Origin: a virus
DNA: 59,022 nt
Strand: one strand, 5' to 3'
Virus record (IMG/VR): IMGVR_UViG_3300049216_000181
Span: 1-59,022 of that record
The notes under the pieces are model-generated. The model was not told where the DNA came from and did not search any database. It saw only the letters and a program-made list of their open reading frames with translations. Numbering within the stretch: position 1 is the stretch's first letter; each line of letters opens with the position of its first letter. Below, piece by piece: positions 27,701 to 36,726 of this stretch. Position numbers and translations under genes: made by a program.

Positions 27701-30449
27701 GAACGCGGCCATTGACCTCGCTATTCTCGGCGTGAAAGCCGGACGCCCCATCGAACAGGTCATCCGCATTGCGATTGCCCGCTACAAGGCGGCGCACAAG
27801 GCGGCGACAGAAGCCGAACTCGCGCGCCTTGATACGGCCATCCGGAGTGCCGTTTCCCAGCCGCCAGAGCCCACGCCTAAAGGCAAGGAAAAGTCGCGCC
27901 TTCCCGAATCCCTGCGCGCCGCTGGCGCCCCCGTTGAATCCATCGAATACGAGGTTCGCAACCAGGAGGCGCGCAAGCAGGAGGCATCCGAATTCGTCCG
28001 TAAGAACGGCCCCGAAGCCGCCGAGGCCGCGTTGACCGATGCCGCCATCCCGGGCGACACCCGCGTTGCCATTGGCGGCCAGCTCATCAACGACCGGATG
28101 ATGGCGCTGGCGGAGGCCAAGCCGGAGAAGGTCCGCGCCATCACCCGCGACATCCAGCGCATCACCGCCAAGATGCAGCCGGAACTGGCGACCAAGGCCG
28201 GTCAGCAGATTTCGATGTTCAGCGCCATCTATCAGGATGTCGCAACAGCCGCTGGCATGGAATACATCCGGGAGGCTGGTAAGCGCCGCTCGGATGCGCT
28301 TGGCGGCGAACGCGGCGAACAAGCTGCTCAGGAAGCCGCCGACATCTTCAACCGGAAACTGACGCCCGAGGAGCGCAACAAGGAGATCGAGCGCCTGAAG
28401 GAACGCTACACCGAAAAGCCGGTGCGAAAGATGCTGAATGAGTTCAAGCGTATGCAGGTCGCGCAAAAGCTGAACGAACTCGGCGTTCTCACTCGCGAGG
28501 ACATGATTGAGGTCGCCGGCAATGCGCTTGGAATCCCAGGCATCGACCCGAAGAAGCTGAAGCACATCGCACAGTTGGCGGACAAGGTGAAGGGCGCGAA
28601 GAACGAGGCCGAGCGAGCAAAGGCGGAAATCGAGCTGGCTGATGCCCTATCGGTTTACAAGGGCCTTAACCCGCTCGATCTTGAGGCTTCCATCCTGACG
28701 CTCAACATCCTTTCCGGCCCTTCCACCCAGCTTGCTAACTTGGGCGGCAACACCCTCCAGTCGCTCTCCGAACTTGTCTCGACTGCGGCGACGAATCCCA
28801 GTCAGACTCCGGCGTTGGTTCAGGGTCTTATCTACGGCATGGGGCTTGGGGCCACCGAAGCCAAGTCCATCCTTCAGACCGGCCGCGGTAGTCGAGACTT
28901 TCAGGACAAGACCAATCTCGCCGGCTCGTCCCTTCAGACCGTGGACTATGCCCGCGACTTTCCGAAGGTGGGTAAAGCTGCCGGCGCCGTGCTCACCGCC
29001 CGCGCCCGACTGGTCGAGAAGGTCAGCCGCGTGATGAAGGCGACCGACGCCATATTCTACTACCCGGCCCGAGAAGCCTACGCCAGAATGGTCGTCTCCA
29101 AGTTACTGGAGGGCAAGGTTGCCCCGGCGGACATGAAGCGCGCCGTGGATGAGGTGCTTCACATCACTCCCGTCCAGTTCAAGCAGGCCGAGGCTGCTGC
29201 CAAGGCCGAGGGCTGGGAGGGCATCGACCTTGCACGCCGGACGGCAGACATCATCGAGGAACGTCGTGCCCAGCGACCGGAAGGAGCGGAAGCCGTCAGG
29301 CAGTCGGAGCAATTCGCAGCCGAGGCGACTTACAACCAAGAGCCGGTCGGACTCGCCGGAGTCGTCTATCGCAATGCGGCCAATCTGGTTAATCAGGCCC
29401 GGGTCGGCGGCGCTCCGATTCTGAAACCGTGGCTCATGTTCCTGCGCACGCCAGCCAACGTCTTCAACGCGACCACGAATTACACCCCGATGGGTGCCGT
29501 TCGGGCCAAGCTGGGCATGCCCGACAGCAAGCCGGGCGAGTGGAAGAATTTCACCCGTGAGGAGCGCAAGCGTCTCTATCTCCAGAGTCTCATCGGCACG
29601 TCTCTGATGTCCGCCCTTATTTGGCGTGTGCTTGAGAAGGAGGATCTGGATGTCACCGCTCGCGGCCCCGAGAATCCGGCTCAGCGTCGCCAGCTCATGC
29701 AGGGCGGATGGATGCCTTACTCCATCAAGGTCGGCGACAGGTATTATTCCTATAAGGACAGCCCGCTTCTGGTTCCCCTTTCGGTAGTCGGAAACGTCGC
29801 CGATGCGGTGAAGTATCAGAAGGCCAAGGCCGATCAGTTGTTGGAGAATCGCGTGACGGATGCTCTTTTCCAAGCCCCGCGCGTGATGTTCCAGACCTCC
29901 ATGCTTTCCGGCCTCGCGAACCTCATGTCCTCGCTTTCCGGCACCGGGCCGACGACCGATATTGGCCGCGAACTTGGCGGCCTCCCGGCCAATCTCGCAA
30001 TTCCCTACAATCGCCTGCTCCAGCAGGTTGACCAAGTATTTGAGCCCCGCCAGTTCCAGACCGGAGCCGTCCAGTCCAATGTGCCTTTCCTGCGCCGTGA
30101 GGGCCAGCTAAAGACCGATGTCCAAGGCCGTCCGGAAACCTACAGTCCGTTCTCCCGCTTCGGCTCGCCGGAGTCCAAAGACCCCGTGGATGTCCTGATC
30201 CGCGACAAGCATGTGTTCATTCCGGACGTGGATCGCTCCGCCAAGATTGGCGACAAGCCCATGACCGACGAGCAGATCGCGGAATACCGGCGCATCTCAG
30301 GGGAGAGAATTCGCTCGCGGCTTCTCCGTATGGTGCCTATTCTCAAAGCCAAGACCAAGGAAGACGTGCAGGACGAAATTAGCCGCGTGTCTCGCGAGGA
30401 GCGTGACCGGGCCAAGAAAATCATCGCGCGCCAACCTATTGAACGCTGA
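24771..30449 (+). CDS. Large virion/ejection-type polyvalent protein, 1892 residues
   Basis: The N-terminal 400 residues are polar with heptad-like helices (KQRAVNPFLYSGAVKSLAKV, then EARRE-rich coiled coils). Residues about 500-660 contain glycine/alanine-rich hydrophobic stretches (IGTLLTAALGPAGLAVASIG and MLVGAITGGVVTGAGRGARA) able to enter membranes. A long P/E/Q/A linker follows (about 660-850), then a helical C-terminal domain with LNILSGPSTQLANLGGNTLQ and FLRTPANVFNATTNYTPMGA, typical of LPD38-like parts of large phage polyvalent proteins. It is probably packed in the head and ejected with DNA. Confidence 0.7.
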   Translation: MPTSPTRPPPSMAPRAGSTLPPDDEDEEDNVLPGGVMPPPVRPISPVARARPVLDAGRLSDDPQERAKQSMARAEADFEAKQRAVNPFLYSGAVKSLAKVGGRRYMDRAVQAGEAAYADQVQAERARAVAERQQQVEAQKAQNAQREAQMRGTRQQFYTDPYGNIQPVLDPTGRPLYRPTTWSASKHPKDGRPVMEMLDQYGQRQFKDYPLVTTDDPNDMQMHWNVDGEFVPAMSIDDAIKRGGKIAKQARVAREQKLKAQIRESTAPARREVEAVDLEIATKRAEVADLNRRSEELARAGDAVRAAEMANSALALEDELNNNAGELGARKRLADARYGYEKIRAERDGHLVNRQEIADRLIAEGIDPASDPGYQANEKALAQVEKTLGYAKAALGRMGQPVVAQPATPVAAEPESRIKSVGKALARGATAERIYAAGEGLARLMEGIGRTGWIPGFGAAPRGMEGAARWYGNATRDVRKAIREALPLDEEFSRSLTGQVSQGIGQAIGTLLTAALGPAGLAVASIGQIYDEAYQDAKQAGASDSEANAAAVKYLPAAGLDFLSDRLVVGRIMKPLVGKMTVGAVLKDILVSAVAEGATEGAQQAYLNQVASKLAGYDPNRVFDKEVYDSMLVGAITGGVVTGAGRGARAALSGGEPEGGNVQTPEQPPVEGGPPATQTPEQAQAEAEFQRALAEEPVAAAEAAPTPEAAPAPVQEAQPAPTEQPQPAEQPAAEELPAGRPPVVEQSPEATATDRRQYDMLQRRMSELLKRGGADAVGSPEYQAAWQASEDIKNRHGGMPPGEVAGEPRPVSQPSTEETQNASIQQSATQVGEQPVGTQGPRIEGGSGVEQSVEGIEPPRAQASAVPGEPSVSSQEVARPTAELRRNNADLGQKPVAQLSRAEKYAELEAAGVKQYKGKPVSELNPAELSAAVGQARRGGESQPLLTERAEAALRKAKIDTRGKVFDVTGATAAAAWNAAIDLAILGVKAGRPIEQVIRIAIARYKAAHKAATEAELARLDTAIRSAVSQPPEPTPKGKEKSRLPESLRAAGAPVESIEYEVRNQEARKQEASEFVRKNGPEAAEAALTDAAIPGDTRVAIGGQLINDRMMALAEAKPEKVRAITRDIQRITAKMQPELATKAGQQISMFSAIYQDVATAAGMEYIREAGKRRSDALGGERGEQAAQEAADIFNRKLTPEERNKEIERLKERYTEKPVRKMLNEFKRMQVAQKLNELGVLTREDMIEVAGNALGIPGIDPKKLKHIAQLADKVKGAKNEAERAKAEIELADALSVYKGLNPLDLEASILTLNILSGPSTQLANLGGNTLQSLSELVSTAATNPSQTPALVQGLIYGMGLGATEAKSILQTGRGSRDFQDKTNLAGSSLQTVDYARDFPKVGKAAGAVLTARARLVEKVSRVMKATDAIFYYPAREAYARMVVSKLLEGKVAPADMKRAVDEVLHITPVQFKQAEAAAKAEGWEGIDLARRTADIIEERRAQRPEGAEAVRQSEQFAAEATYNQEPVGLAGVVYRNAANLVNQARVGGAPILKPWLMFLRTPANVFNATTNYTPMGAVRAKLGMPDSKPGEWKNFTREERKRLYLQSLIGTSLMSALIWRVLEKEDLDVTARGPENPAQRRQLMQGGWMPYSIKVGDRYYSYKDSPLLVPLSVVGNVADAVKYQKAKADQLLENRVTDALFQAPRVMFQTSMLSGLANLMSSLSGTGPTTDIGRELGGLPANLAIPYNRLLQQVDQVFEPRQFQTGAVQSNVPFLRREGQLKTDVQGRPETYSPFSRFGSPESKDPVDVLIRDKHVFIPDVDRSAKIGDKPMTDEQIAEYRRISGERIRSRLLRMVPILKAKTKEDVQDEISRVSREERDRAKKIIARQPIER

Positions 30450-30454
30450 ACACC

Positions 30455-32806
30455 ATGCCAGACCCCCAATCCCAAGTCGGTAAATTCCTTTCGGACGTGC
30501 AGGCCGTGATCCCGGCACTCCCGGCCGGCGGCGACGAGCCGATGGTGCCGTTCCAGACCGCCCTGAAGCTGAATCGCGACCAAGAGAAGCGGATGATTGA
30601 GCACGCTTTCAAGCGCATGGGGGAAATCTCGCGCGAACTCGGCCGCGACCAGACCGTTCAGCCGAACTGGTGGATGAACAACGGACAGTCGCAGAATCAG
30701 GCGCTGGCGAGCCAGGGCCTCGTGCCGACCGAAACCTTCCTTGGCAAGCGCGCCCGCTTCGATGCCACGTTTGCGAACGATGTCGCGTGGCGGCCTTACA
30801 CCTTCGGCCCGGACAACATCTTCTTCTCGTCCAACATCCCGGTGCCAGTCGTCCGCCGCGTGTGCCGGCAGATGATTGCGCGGGCCAAGAATGCGTTCTT
30901 CGGGACTGACCCGTGGTTCTCCATTGACCCGACCCCGGTGCCAGAGTTCGACCCGGAGGAACATGCCGAGCGAGCCGACCGGATAGAGAAGTTCTGCCGC
31001 TTCAAGCTGGGCGAGTCCCAGTCGGACGCGAAGGCTTCTGCCGGCCGCGCTATCGCCCGTGCGCTGATTCTGGGTGAGGCCGTGGTGAAGACCTCGTATG
31101 TTGTCCGCGACCAGATTTTCAACGTCGAGGCGACCGTCCTTCACGGCGTCGATGGTCAGCCCGTGCGCGCCTCGGACGGCAATTTCATCACCGAGGAAGA
31201 CCAGTGGGTTGACGCGCAGGATGGAATGGGGACGATGGTGTTGGAGCGCGACCCGAGCGTGGTTCGTCCGCTGGCGCCGATCTACCAGAAGATCCCGCTT
31301 GATCGCCGGCAGGTGCTGTTTGAGGGCACGAAGTCGGATGTCATCTACTACAAGGACTTCCTGTGTCCGCTGACTGCGGCGGATGAGCAGCAGGCGGATT
31401 GCGTGATCCATCTTTATGACAAGCCGGTGATGGAGTTCGTCGATCTCGTGGTCAAGCGAGGCATGGTGGATGACACAGCCGAGGATCGCATCAACGCCGC
31501 ACAAAAGATGGTGGCGCTCGTGAAGAAGATGGCGGACAACAGCCAGCTCCCGAAGTCTGCGGCCAACATGCAGTCAAGGCCGAACGAATACTTCTCCGGC
31601 GGTCCATCCGTTGAGACTGGTGGCCCGATTTCAGAGTTCGCCGAGTTCTACATGTGGTATGACGCCAACGGCGATGGAATCGCGGAGAACATCATGCTCG
31701 TCTGCGATAAGGTGACGCAGGCGCCGATTTTCTACGACCACGTTGCGAATGTCACCACGGATGGCCTTCGCCCGTTGAAGGTCGTGCGCGTGAATCCGGT
31801 GGAGGGGCGGTGGTATGGCGTGGGCATCATGGAACTCTTCGAGAGTTACCAGAACATCATCGACTTGTTGGTGAATCGCTGGAATTTCTCCCAGAGCCGT
31901 GCCGGCCGCGTGGACTTCTGGCGTCCGACCGACACGCAGGAGGGCGACCGCGATCCGAACCTGAAGATGAACTATGGTGGAACATACACAGCGAAACCTG
32001 GTATCGACCCCACCGAAATCCTCACCTCGGTTTACTTGCGAGATGAAAAGTTCGCCGACCTTGAGCGGATGTTCACCCTTTTCTTCCAGCTTCTCGCAAA
32101 CGAGAGCGGCGTCAGCAATGCGAACGACGCCGCGGCTGCGGGGCTGAATACCTCGGACCTCGCCACTGGCATCAACAACATCCAGCAGAGCGGCCTTGAG
32201 CTGACGGAACCCATGCTACAGGACTTGAAGCCGGGCATTCAAGACGTGCTCACACGCGAGGTGGAGATCACCTTGGCCAACATGAATCCCGTCGAGGTGT
32301 TTGAATATCTCAACGGCGACACCAAGGGCATCGACACTATCACCCCCGATGATGTCCGCGGCCTGAAATTTAAGGTCAAGATCGAGTTGGACACCAAGAA
32401 CGATCAGCAGAAGATTCAACTCTCCACTGCTGCGGCTGCACTTGTGGAAAGATTTTATCTCTTGGCCCCTTCCGTGCAGCAAAAAGTAGTCGGGTTCTAT
32501 CGTGACCAAGTTCGCCGACTGTGCCCGCGTTGCGATGTCAAGTCGGTCATTTCCCCGGTTGAGCCCACTGGCCCTCAGCCCGAGGCGCCTCGCAAGACGG
32601 TGACGGTTAATATCAAAGGCGAGCAGCTCACGCCCGAGCAGCGCGACGAACTCCTTCAGGAGCAATACGACGTTCAGGCCGCTGGCGCACAGCCGCTCAA
32701 GACACGGGATCAAGGCTCGGTTGAGAAGCTAGGAGAGCCTGCGCCTGCGACCGAGTTCAGCGCCCAACTTAGCCAGCGGATTCGGAAGAAGGCGTCGCCG
32801 AGCTAA
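30455..32806 (+). CDS. Portal protein, 783 residues
   Basis: It has the arrangement of podovirus-type portals: a long N-terminal helical part, a core with YTFGPDNIFFSSNIPVPVVR and ALILGEAVVKTSYVV, and a C-terminal LLVNRWNFSQSRAGRVDFWR and LTEPMLQDLKPGIQDV stem/wing region, then a basic tail. The portal is the ring at the packaging vertex that binds the terminase. It lies right after the large virion gene and before a small ORF and a glycosyltransferase, close to terL upstream. Confidence 0.8.
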   Translation: MPDPQSQVGKFLSDVQAVIPALPAGGDEPMVPFQTALKLNRDQEKRMIEHAFKRMGEISRELGRDQTVQPNWWMNNGQSQNQALASQGLVPTETFLGKRARFDATFANDVAWRPYTFGPDNIFFSSNIPVPVVRRVCRQMIARAKNAFFGTDPWFSIDPTPVPEFDPEEHAERADRIEKFCRFKLGESQSDAKASAGRAIARALILGEAVVKTSYVVRDQIFNVEATVLHGVDGQPVRASDGNFITEEDQWVDAQDGMGTMVLERDPSVVRPLAPIYQKIPLDRRQVLFEGTKSDVIYYKDFLCPLTAADEQQADCVIHLYDKPVMEFVDLVVKRGMVDDTAEDRINAAQKMVALVKKMADNSQLPKSAANMQSRPNEYFSGGPSVETGGPISEFAEFYMWYDANGDGIAENIMLVCDKVTQAPIFYDHVANVTTDGLRPLKVVRVNPVEGRWYGVGIMELFESYQNIIDLLVNRWNFSQSRAGRVDFWRPTDTQEGDRDPNLKMNYGGTYTAKPGIDPTEILTSVYLRDEKFADLERMFTLFFQLLANESGVSNANDAAAAGLNTSDLATGINNIQQSGLELTEPMLQDLKPGIQDVLTREVEITLANMNPVEVFEYLNGDTKGIDTITPDDVRGLKFKVKIELDTKNDQQKIQLSTAAAALVERFYLLAPSVQQKVVGFYRDQVRRLCPRCDVKSVISPVEPTGPQPEAPRKTVTVNIKGEQLTPEQRDELLQEQYDVQAAGAQPLKTRDQGSVEKLGEPAPATEFSAQLSQRIRKKASPS

Positions 32807-32808
32807 AT

Positions 32809-32823
32809 TCCCGCTTGACTGTA
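32809..32823. promoter_or_regulatory. Operator-like palindrome 8 (TCCCGC-TTG-ACTGTA)
   Basis: Three bases after the portal stop and 29 bases before the next small gene. Same 15-base family; the right half-site is ACTGTA, as in site 9. Confidence 0.6.
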
Positions 32824-32851
32824 TATCTCGCAGGCCGCAACCTGCGGTCAC

Positions 32852-33022
32852 ATGCCTGCCGTTTCTGTAGCCCAGCCAATCGTCGCCGCCCTTGTGCGCG
32901 TGCTCAAGAAGCACAAGGCTCGGGTGATTCACAAGGAGTCCGATGATGGGAAAATCCGCATCTACATCGAGATCGCGGCGGAAGACGCAGCCAAGGCCGA
33001 GAAGATGATTTTCACTGATTAA
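32852..33022 (+). CDS. Small hypothetical protein, 56 residues
   Basis: ATG at 32852, product begins MPAVSVAQPIVAALVRVLKK and is a short alpha-beta protein (GKIRIYIEIAAED). It is the first gene after operator-like site 8 and ends four bases before the heptosyltransferase-like gene. Unknown function. Confidence 0.6.
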   Translation: MPAVSVAQPIVAALVRVLKKHKARVIHKESDDGKIRIYIEIAAEDAAKAEKMIFTD

Positions 33023-33025
33023 ACC

Positions 33026-34201
33026 ATGCATATACTGACCCTTAGCAACGAATTCGCCTTCTCGCCCGACGACAAGGTTTCACCGGGCCGCTACATTGTT
33101 GAGGACGTGAGCGGCGCCCAGCTCCTCGTGGTCTCGGGGGGCGGGATGATGGAGCCGTTGAGGGAGAACAGAGTTCCGATGTTTAATGGCGTCATGGGGG
33201 GAGACGATGGCGTGCTTTATTCCAGCCAGAACAACGGAAGCGGGACGCGCCCCTGCACCTCCCTCCTCATCGGCCGAACCGGCGGCCTTGGAGACCTCAC
33301 GCTCCTTACCCCCGTCCTCCGCGAAATCAAGCGCCGCTGGCCGAGCGTCAAGATCGCCGTCGCCTGCATCAAGGAACTCGGCCAAGCCATTCACAATATT
33401 CCCTTCATTGACGAGGTGCTGAATTACCCGGTGCCCTACGAGTTGGCTGACAAATACGACGGCTGGATTTGGCTGGAGGGCGCGCTGGAGGACAACCCGG
33501 ACGCGAAGACCCTGCACTCCGTCGATTGCGTGGCCAAGTTCATCGGCCTTGAACTGCCCGAGGGCTGTGACAAGCGGCAGACCTACGTCGTCACTGACAA
33601 GGAACGCGCTTGGGTTCAGTGGGCCTATCCGCGCATCAATGGAACGCGCCGACTGTGCATCCAGGTGGGCGCCTCGGCCCGATGCCGCACCTACCCGCAG
33701 CAGAAACTCGGTGTCGTCATCGCCGAGATGCTAAAGAAGGGCTGGGAGGTCTTCCTGCTCGGCCAGCCCGGCGAAGTGAAGATTCCTGACCAGCCGCGCC
33801 CCGGACTTCGCATCGTCACCGACGGTGCCACTTTCCGCCAGCGGGCGGCTTTGGTGGAATCCTCCGACTGCGTTTTGGCTCCCGACTCCAGCCTGACGCA
33901 TATCGCGGGCGCGCTGGAAGTCCCGGCCGTTGCCCTCTACGGCCCGTTCCCGTGGCAGATTCGGACAGCCTACTGCGAGACCACGCGGGCGCTTACCCGG
34001 CAGGAGGGTTTTCCGTGCGCGCCTTGCCATCACCACGCCACCATCCAGAAGCAGTTCCCGGACAACTGCCCGACGAAGGCCAAGGGCTTCTGCGGCGTGC
34101 TGGACGCCATTCCGCCCGACCAGATCATCAAGGCCATCGAGGAGCAGACTGCGAAGTTTGCGAAGAATGTGGTGCAGTTTGAAGATTATGCCAAAGCCTA
34201 A
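33026..34201 (+). CDS. GT9-family (heptosyltransferase-like) glycosyltransferase, 391 residues
   Basis: After an unusual N-terminal 75 residues, the GT9 fold starts with LLIGRTGGLGDLTLLTPVLR, and the C-terminal nucleotide-binding side shows CIQVGASARCRTYP and APDSSLTHIAGALEVPAVAL, the GT9 signature (H-x-A-x-A-L). A cysteine/histidine cluster (FPCAPCHHH, then NCPTKAKGFCG) near the end may bind zinc. GT9 enzymes transfer heptose from ADP-heptose. Located between portal and scaffold genes, it probably modifies a virion protein or host LPS. Confidence 0.8.
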   Translation: MHILTLSNEFAFSPDDKVSPGRYIVEDVSGAQLLVVSGGGMMEPLRENRVPMFNGVMGGDDGVLYSSQNNGSGTRPCTSLLIGRTGGLGDLTLLTPVLREIKRRWPSVKIAVACIKELGQAIHNIPFIDEVLNYPVPYELADKYDGWIWLEGALEDNPDAKTLHSVDCVAKFIGLELPEGCDKRQTYVVTDKERAWVQWAYPRINGTRRLCIQVGASARCRTYPQQKLGVVIAEMLKKGWEVFLLGQPGEVKIPDQPRPGLRIVTDGATFRQRAALVESSDCVLAPDSSLTHIAGALEVPAVALYGPFPWQIRTAYCETTRALTRQEGFPCAPCHHHATIQKQFPDNCPTKAKGFCGVLDAIPPDQIIKAIEEQTAKFAKNVVQFEDYAKA

Positions 34202-34427
34202 CCAGCCCCCCTCCGTCCGCGGCACGCGCCGTGACCAAGCTCGCATGACCGCCGGCAAGTCTGTTCTGAAGGACGTGGCTGCCGGTGTTTCTGACACGGG
34301 CCTCATCGGCATGGACGACCTGAAGGACGCCATCTACTATCTCGACGGCACGCTTTTCATCGGTGCTGGCATGTCCAAGGCTGGGCGCAAGCTGCGAGAA
34401 GAGGCCAAGAAGCGAGGGCTGTTGTAA
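34188..34427 (+). CDS. Hypothetical protein, 79 residues
   Basis: The ATG at 34188 lies 14 bases inside the GT9 gene. The product begins MPKPNQPPSVRGTRRDQARM and has a small C-terminal domain (LDGTLFIGAGMSKAGRKLRE). The stop and next start share bases (TAATG). Probably a small virion or assembly accessory protein; no family seen. Confidence 0.6.
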   Translation: MPKPNQPPSVRGTRRDQARMTAGKSVLKDVAAGVSDTGLIGMDDLKDAIYYLDGTLFIGAGMSKAGRKLREEAKKRGLL

Positions 34428-34729
34428 TGGACCCGGTTGCGATTCAGAGAAAGAAACGCGAGGCCGCTTCGCAGGATCTGGCTGACATTGAGGCGCTGTC
34501 GAAGTCAGCCCCGTTCAACCGCTACTTTGTCGGCGAAATCAACCGGCTGTTTCAGGAAAGCCAAGAGCTTGCCTTGAGCGGAAAAACTGCCGAAGACCGA
34601 GATCGCGGTCGCTACCGGGCAATGCTCCTGCGCGAGATTAGCGAGATGCCGGCGAAGCACCGGGCTATTGCTGAGGCTATTCTATCCGCACCTGATATAG
34701 TCGAGCCACGCCCGACGCAGGCCGGTTAG
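34427..34729 (+). CDS. Small helical protein, 100 residues
   Basis: It starts MDPVAIQRKKREAASQDLAD, a wholly helical protein with NRYFVGEINRLFQES and ending in a proline tail. It overlaps the minus-strand gene by 4 bases at its end. A head-assembly or accessory role is plausible from position only. Confidence 0.6.
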   Translation: MDPVAIQRKKREAASQDLADIEALSKSAPFNRYFVGEINRLFQESQELALSGKTAEDRDRGRYRAMLLREISEMPAKHRAIAEAILSAPDIVEPRPTQAG

Positions 34730-35280
34730 CGAAGAAGCACGTCAGAAGGATAGCGAGTCCGCGCCGGCTGACCAAAGCGGCGGACATAGCGGCCCGCCTG
34801 AATTCCGCGCAGGCGGTCAAACGTGCCCTGCATAGATGTGCCGATGTCCGCGTCCTGATCAAAGGTCTGCGGAGCAACATCCTGGCCTCCAGGGATTCCT
34901 GTGCCGCGTTGGATGAATGGCGGACGGGGGATCGCGGTGGTGGTGCTCTCCATCTGGATGTTGTTGTCGCCCGTGAGTGGATTGGCGCGCTCGGTTTGCT
35001 GGGGTGGACGATAGGGGGGACGCGAAACCGGAGTGAGGCGCCGAGCGTGCTGAAGTGCAGCGGCGCCCGAGTAGGTGTTGTAGTTCGGCGCGGGGGACGG
35101 CGACGGGGAAACGTCAGGCGCGATCCCCGTGCGTAGAAAATCCATCGCGGCAGCGGAAGGGGTGGTCGGTGTGACGCGGGTCACGGGCGGCCGATTAAGA
35201 CCGCCGGAGGTCAGCGTTCCGAGATAGCGCCCCCCGAAGCGGTTGATGCGCTGGACAGGAGATGGAGCGAAGTCAGCCAT
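34726..35280 (-). CDS. Proline-rich hypothetical protein, 184 residues
   Basis: From the ATG at 35280: MADFAPSPVQRINRFGGRYL, then long P/S/T-rich, probably disordered stretches (PDVSPSPSPAPNYNTYSGAA) and a basic end (RYVRRFGQPARTRYPSDVLL). It is last in a minus-strand unit and may be a structural linker or minor virion component. No domain seen. Confidence 0.6.
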   Translation of the reverse strand: MADFAPSPVQRINRFGGRYLGTLTSGGLNRPPVTRVTPTTPSAAAMDFLRTGIAPDVSPSPSPAPNYNTYSGAAALQHARRLTPVSRPPYRPPQQTERANPLTGDNNIQMESTTTAIPRPPFIQRGTGIPGGQDVAPQTFDQDADIGTSMQGTFDRLRGIQAGRYVRRFGQPARTRYPSDVLLR

Positions 35281-35464
35281 GACTGGGATTGCTAGGCGGA
35301 GTTTTGGTTTTTGTCGAGAATGGAACGAGACGGTTGAGGGCCTCTTGGCGTGCTTTGCATGCCGAGCAGGGGCGGATTCCGACAAGACGGGTGGCCGATG
35401 CCACCGCGTCCCCCAGACCTTTCCAGCGGGCGGCGCGTTGCTGGGCAGTGATGATTTTAGTCAT
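35273..35464 (-). CDS. Small basic protein, 63 residues
   Basis: It starts MTKIITAQQRAARWKGLGDA and contains CSACKARQEALNRLVPF, with a C-x2-C pair. The start overlaps the end of the 421-residue gene. Similar small zinc-pair proteins are common among phage tail genes; function unknown. Confidence 0.6.
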   Translation of the reverse strand: MTKIITAQQRAARWKGLGDAVASATRLVGIRPCSACKARQEALNRLVPFSTKTKTPPSNPSHG

Positions 35465-36726
35465 GGGCAGGCGTCTCCGCAGTTGAGGCGCCCTGGGCAG
35501 ATCAGGCCGATGTCGTAGAGAGATTGGGATGGGTTTGTCGTGATCGCCGTCTCGGCCGACAAAGAGGCCTCAAGCTTGATGTCTTTGAGGCAACACGGGC
35601 CGGCTGCTATAAAATCGCCCCTTGTATAGAAGATAAAGCGGCCAGTGTAGGGGGCCACAAACGTGCCTCCGACCGTTTGCACATTGGCTTGCCCCGAAGC
35701 ATTGAGGACATCGATCACCGCGCCGGTGGTGCCATCGCGCACTTCTGCGAGCAGCGAGAATTGATCGCAAACCTCGCCACCGCCCGGAATCGTGTAACAT
35801 GGAGGAGCCTCATCACATTCTTGGTAAATGCATGTGAGAATGGCGGAAACCGTAATGGTCTCGCCGCCCACCAGATTTACCGACAACAAGCCGCCTTGGA
35901 AGCCGAGGGTGCAACCTTCATCAACAACTTGTCGCAGCTCAAAGGCTGAACCAACGAGATAGGCGGTCTGGCCGCCAGTGCTCACAAGGTTCACGTCGGA
36001 ATACAACTTACAATCGTGAATATATTCGGCCATCTCTTCCGCCGACGCACAATCCGCATACCAGCTCCCCGTAGCCTCGGTCAATGGTGGCAGCAGCAGC
36101 TTCGGACACGCCTCCAACTGCCGGGAGATGCCGCTGTCGTTCCAGAGGGCGATGACGGGATTGGCAATCATGGTATTATCACACGAGACGGGAAACGTGA
36201 GTGTCCAATCATTCGTTGTGCCGTAGTAAACGCGAAGAATGTAAGTGCCGTCTGACGGTATGCTGAAATTGTAGGATTGCGGGCCGAGGCCCATTTCTTG
36301 CGACCCAATCAGCGTCCCGTCGCATAGCCACAGGGTTACATCTCCGCCGCCCTCAGCCAAGTCGGAGGTCACGGTTAATGTGCTTCCGGCAAGAAGGGTA
36401 AGGCTGGCATACATCCTCGCCCTGCGGGACTCAAAAATCCCGCCGTTCACATTTGCCGTGAAATCGAAAGCGTTCGCCACCGGAACCGACATCGAGAAGC
36501 TGAAAGAAGTTGGGCCGAATGGAACAATCGGATTCTCGATATACCCAATGCAGTTGCTGGTAAGGTCGGCAATAGCAGTCATCGCGGCGGAGTGACTTGA
36601 GAATATGGATGTGACCCGCCCATCTGGCATGGTTGGAATGAGCAATGCACATTGACAAGGCACTGGAGGGGCGCAGCACACGCATGGGTTCGGCGCCGCG
36701 AATATCGCTGGATCGAACGGGTTCAC
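35461..36726 (-). CDS. Probable virion/tail protein, 421 residues (GTG start)
   Basis: GTG at 36726 overlaps the preceding TGA. The N-terminus is cysteine/proline-rich (NPCVCCAPPVPCQCALL), followed by beta-rich domains (SFSFSMSVPVANAFDFTANV and YNFSIPSDGTYILRVYYGTT), which resemble carbohydrate-binding-like folds, and a later cysteine-containing part. It is likely a receptor-binding or tail surface protein. No catalytic motif seen. Confidence 0.6.
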   Translation of the reverse strand: MNPFDPAIFAAPNPCVCCAPPVPCQCALLIPTMPDGRVTSIFSSHSAAMTAIADLTSNCIGYIENPIVPFGPTSFSFSMSVPVANAFDFTANVNGGIFESRRARMYASLTLLAGSTLTVTSDLAEGGGDVTLWLCDGTLIGSQEMGLGPQSYNFSIPSDGTYILRVYYGTTNDWTLTFPVSCDNTMIANPVIALWNDSGISRQLEACPKLLLPPLTEATGSWYADCASAEEMAEYIHDCKLYSDVNLVSTGGQTAYLVGSAFELRQVVDEGCTLGFQGGLLSVNLVGGETITVSAILTCIYQECDEAPPCYTIPGGGEVCDQFSLLAEVRDGTTGAVIDVLNASGQANVQTVGGTFVAPYTGRFIFYTRGDFIAAGPCCLKDIKLEASLSAETAITTNPSQSLYDIGLICPGRLNCGDACP

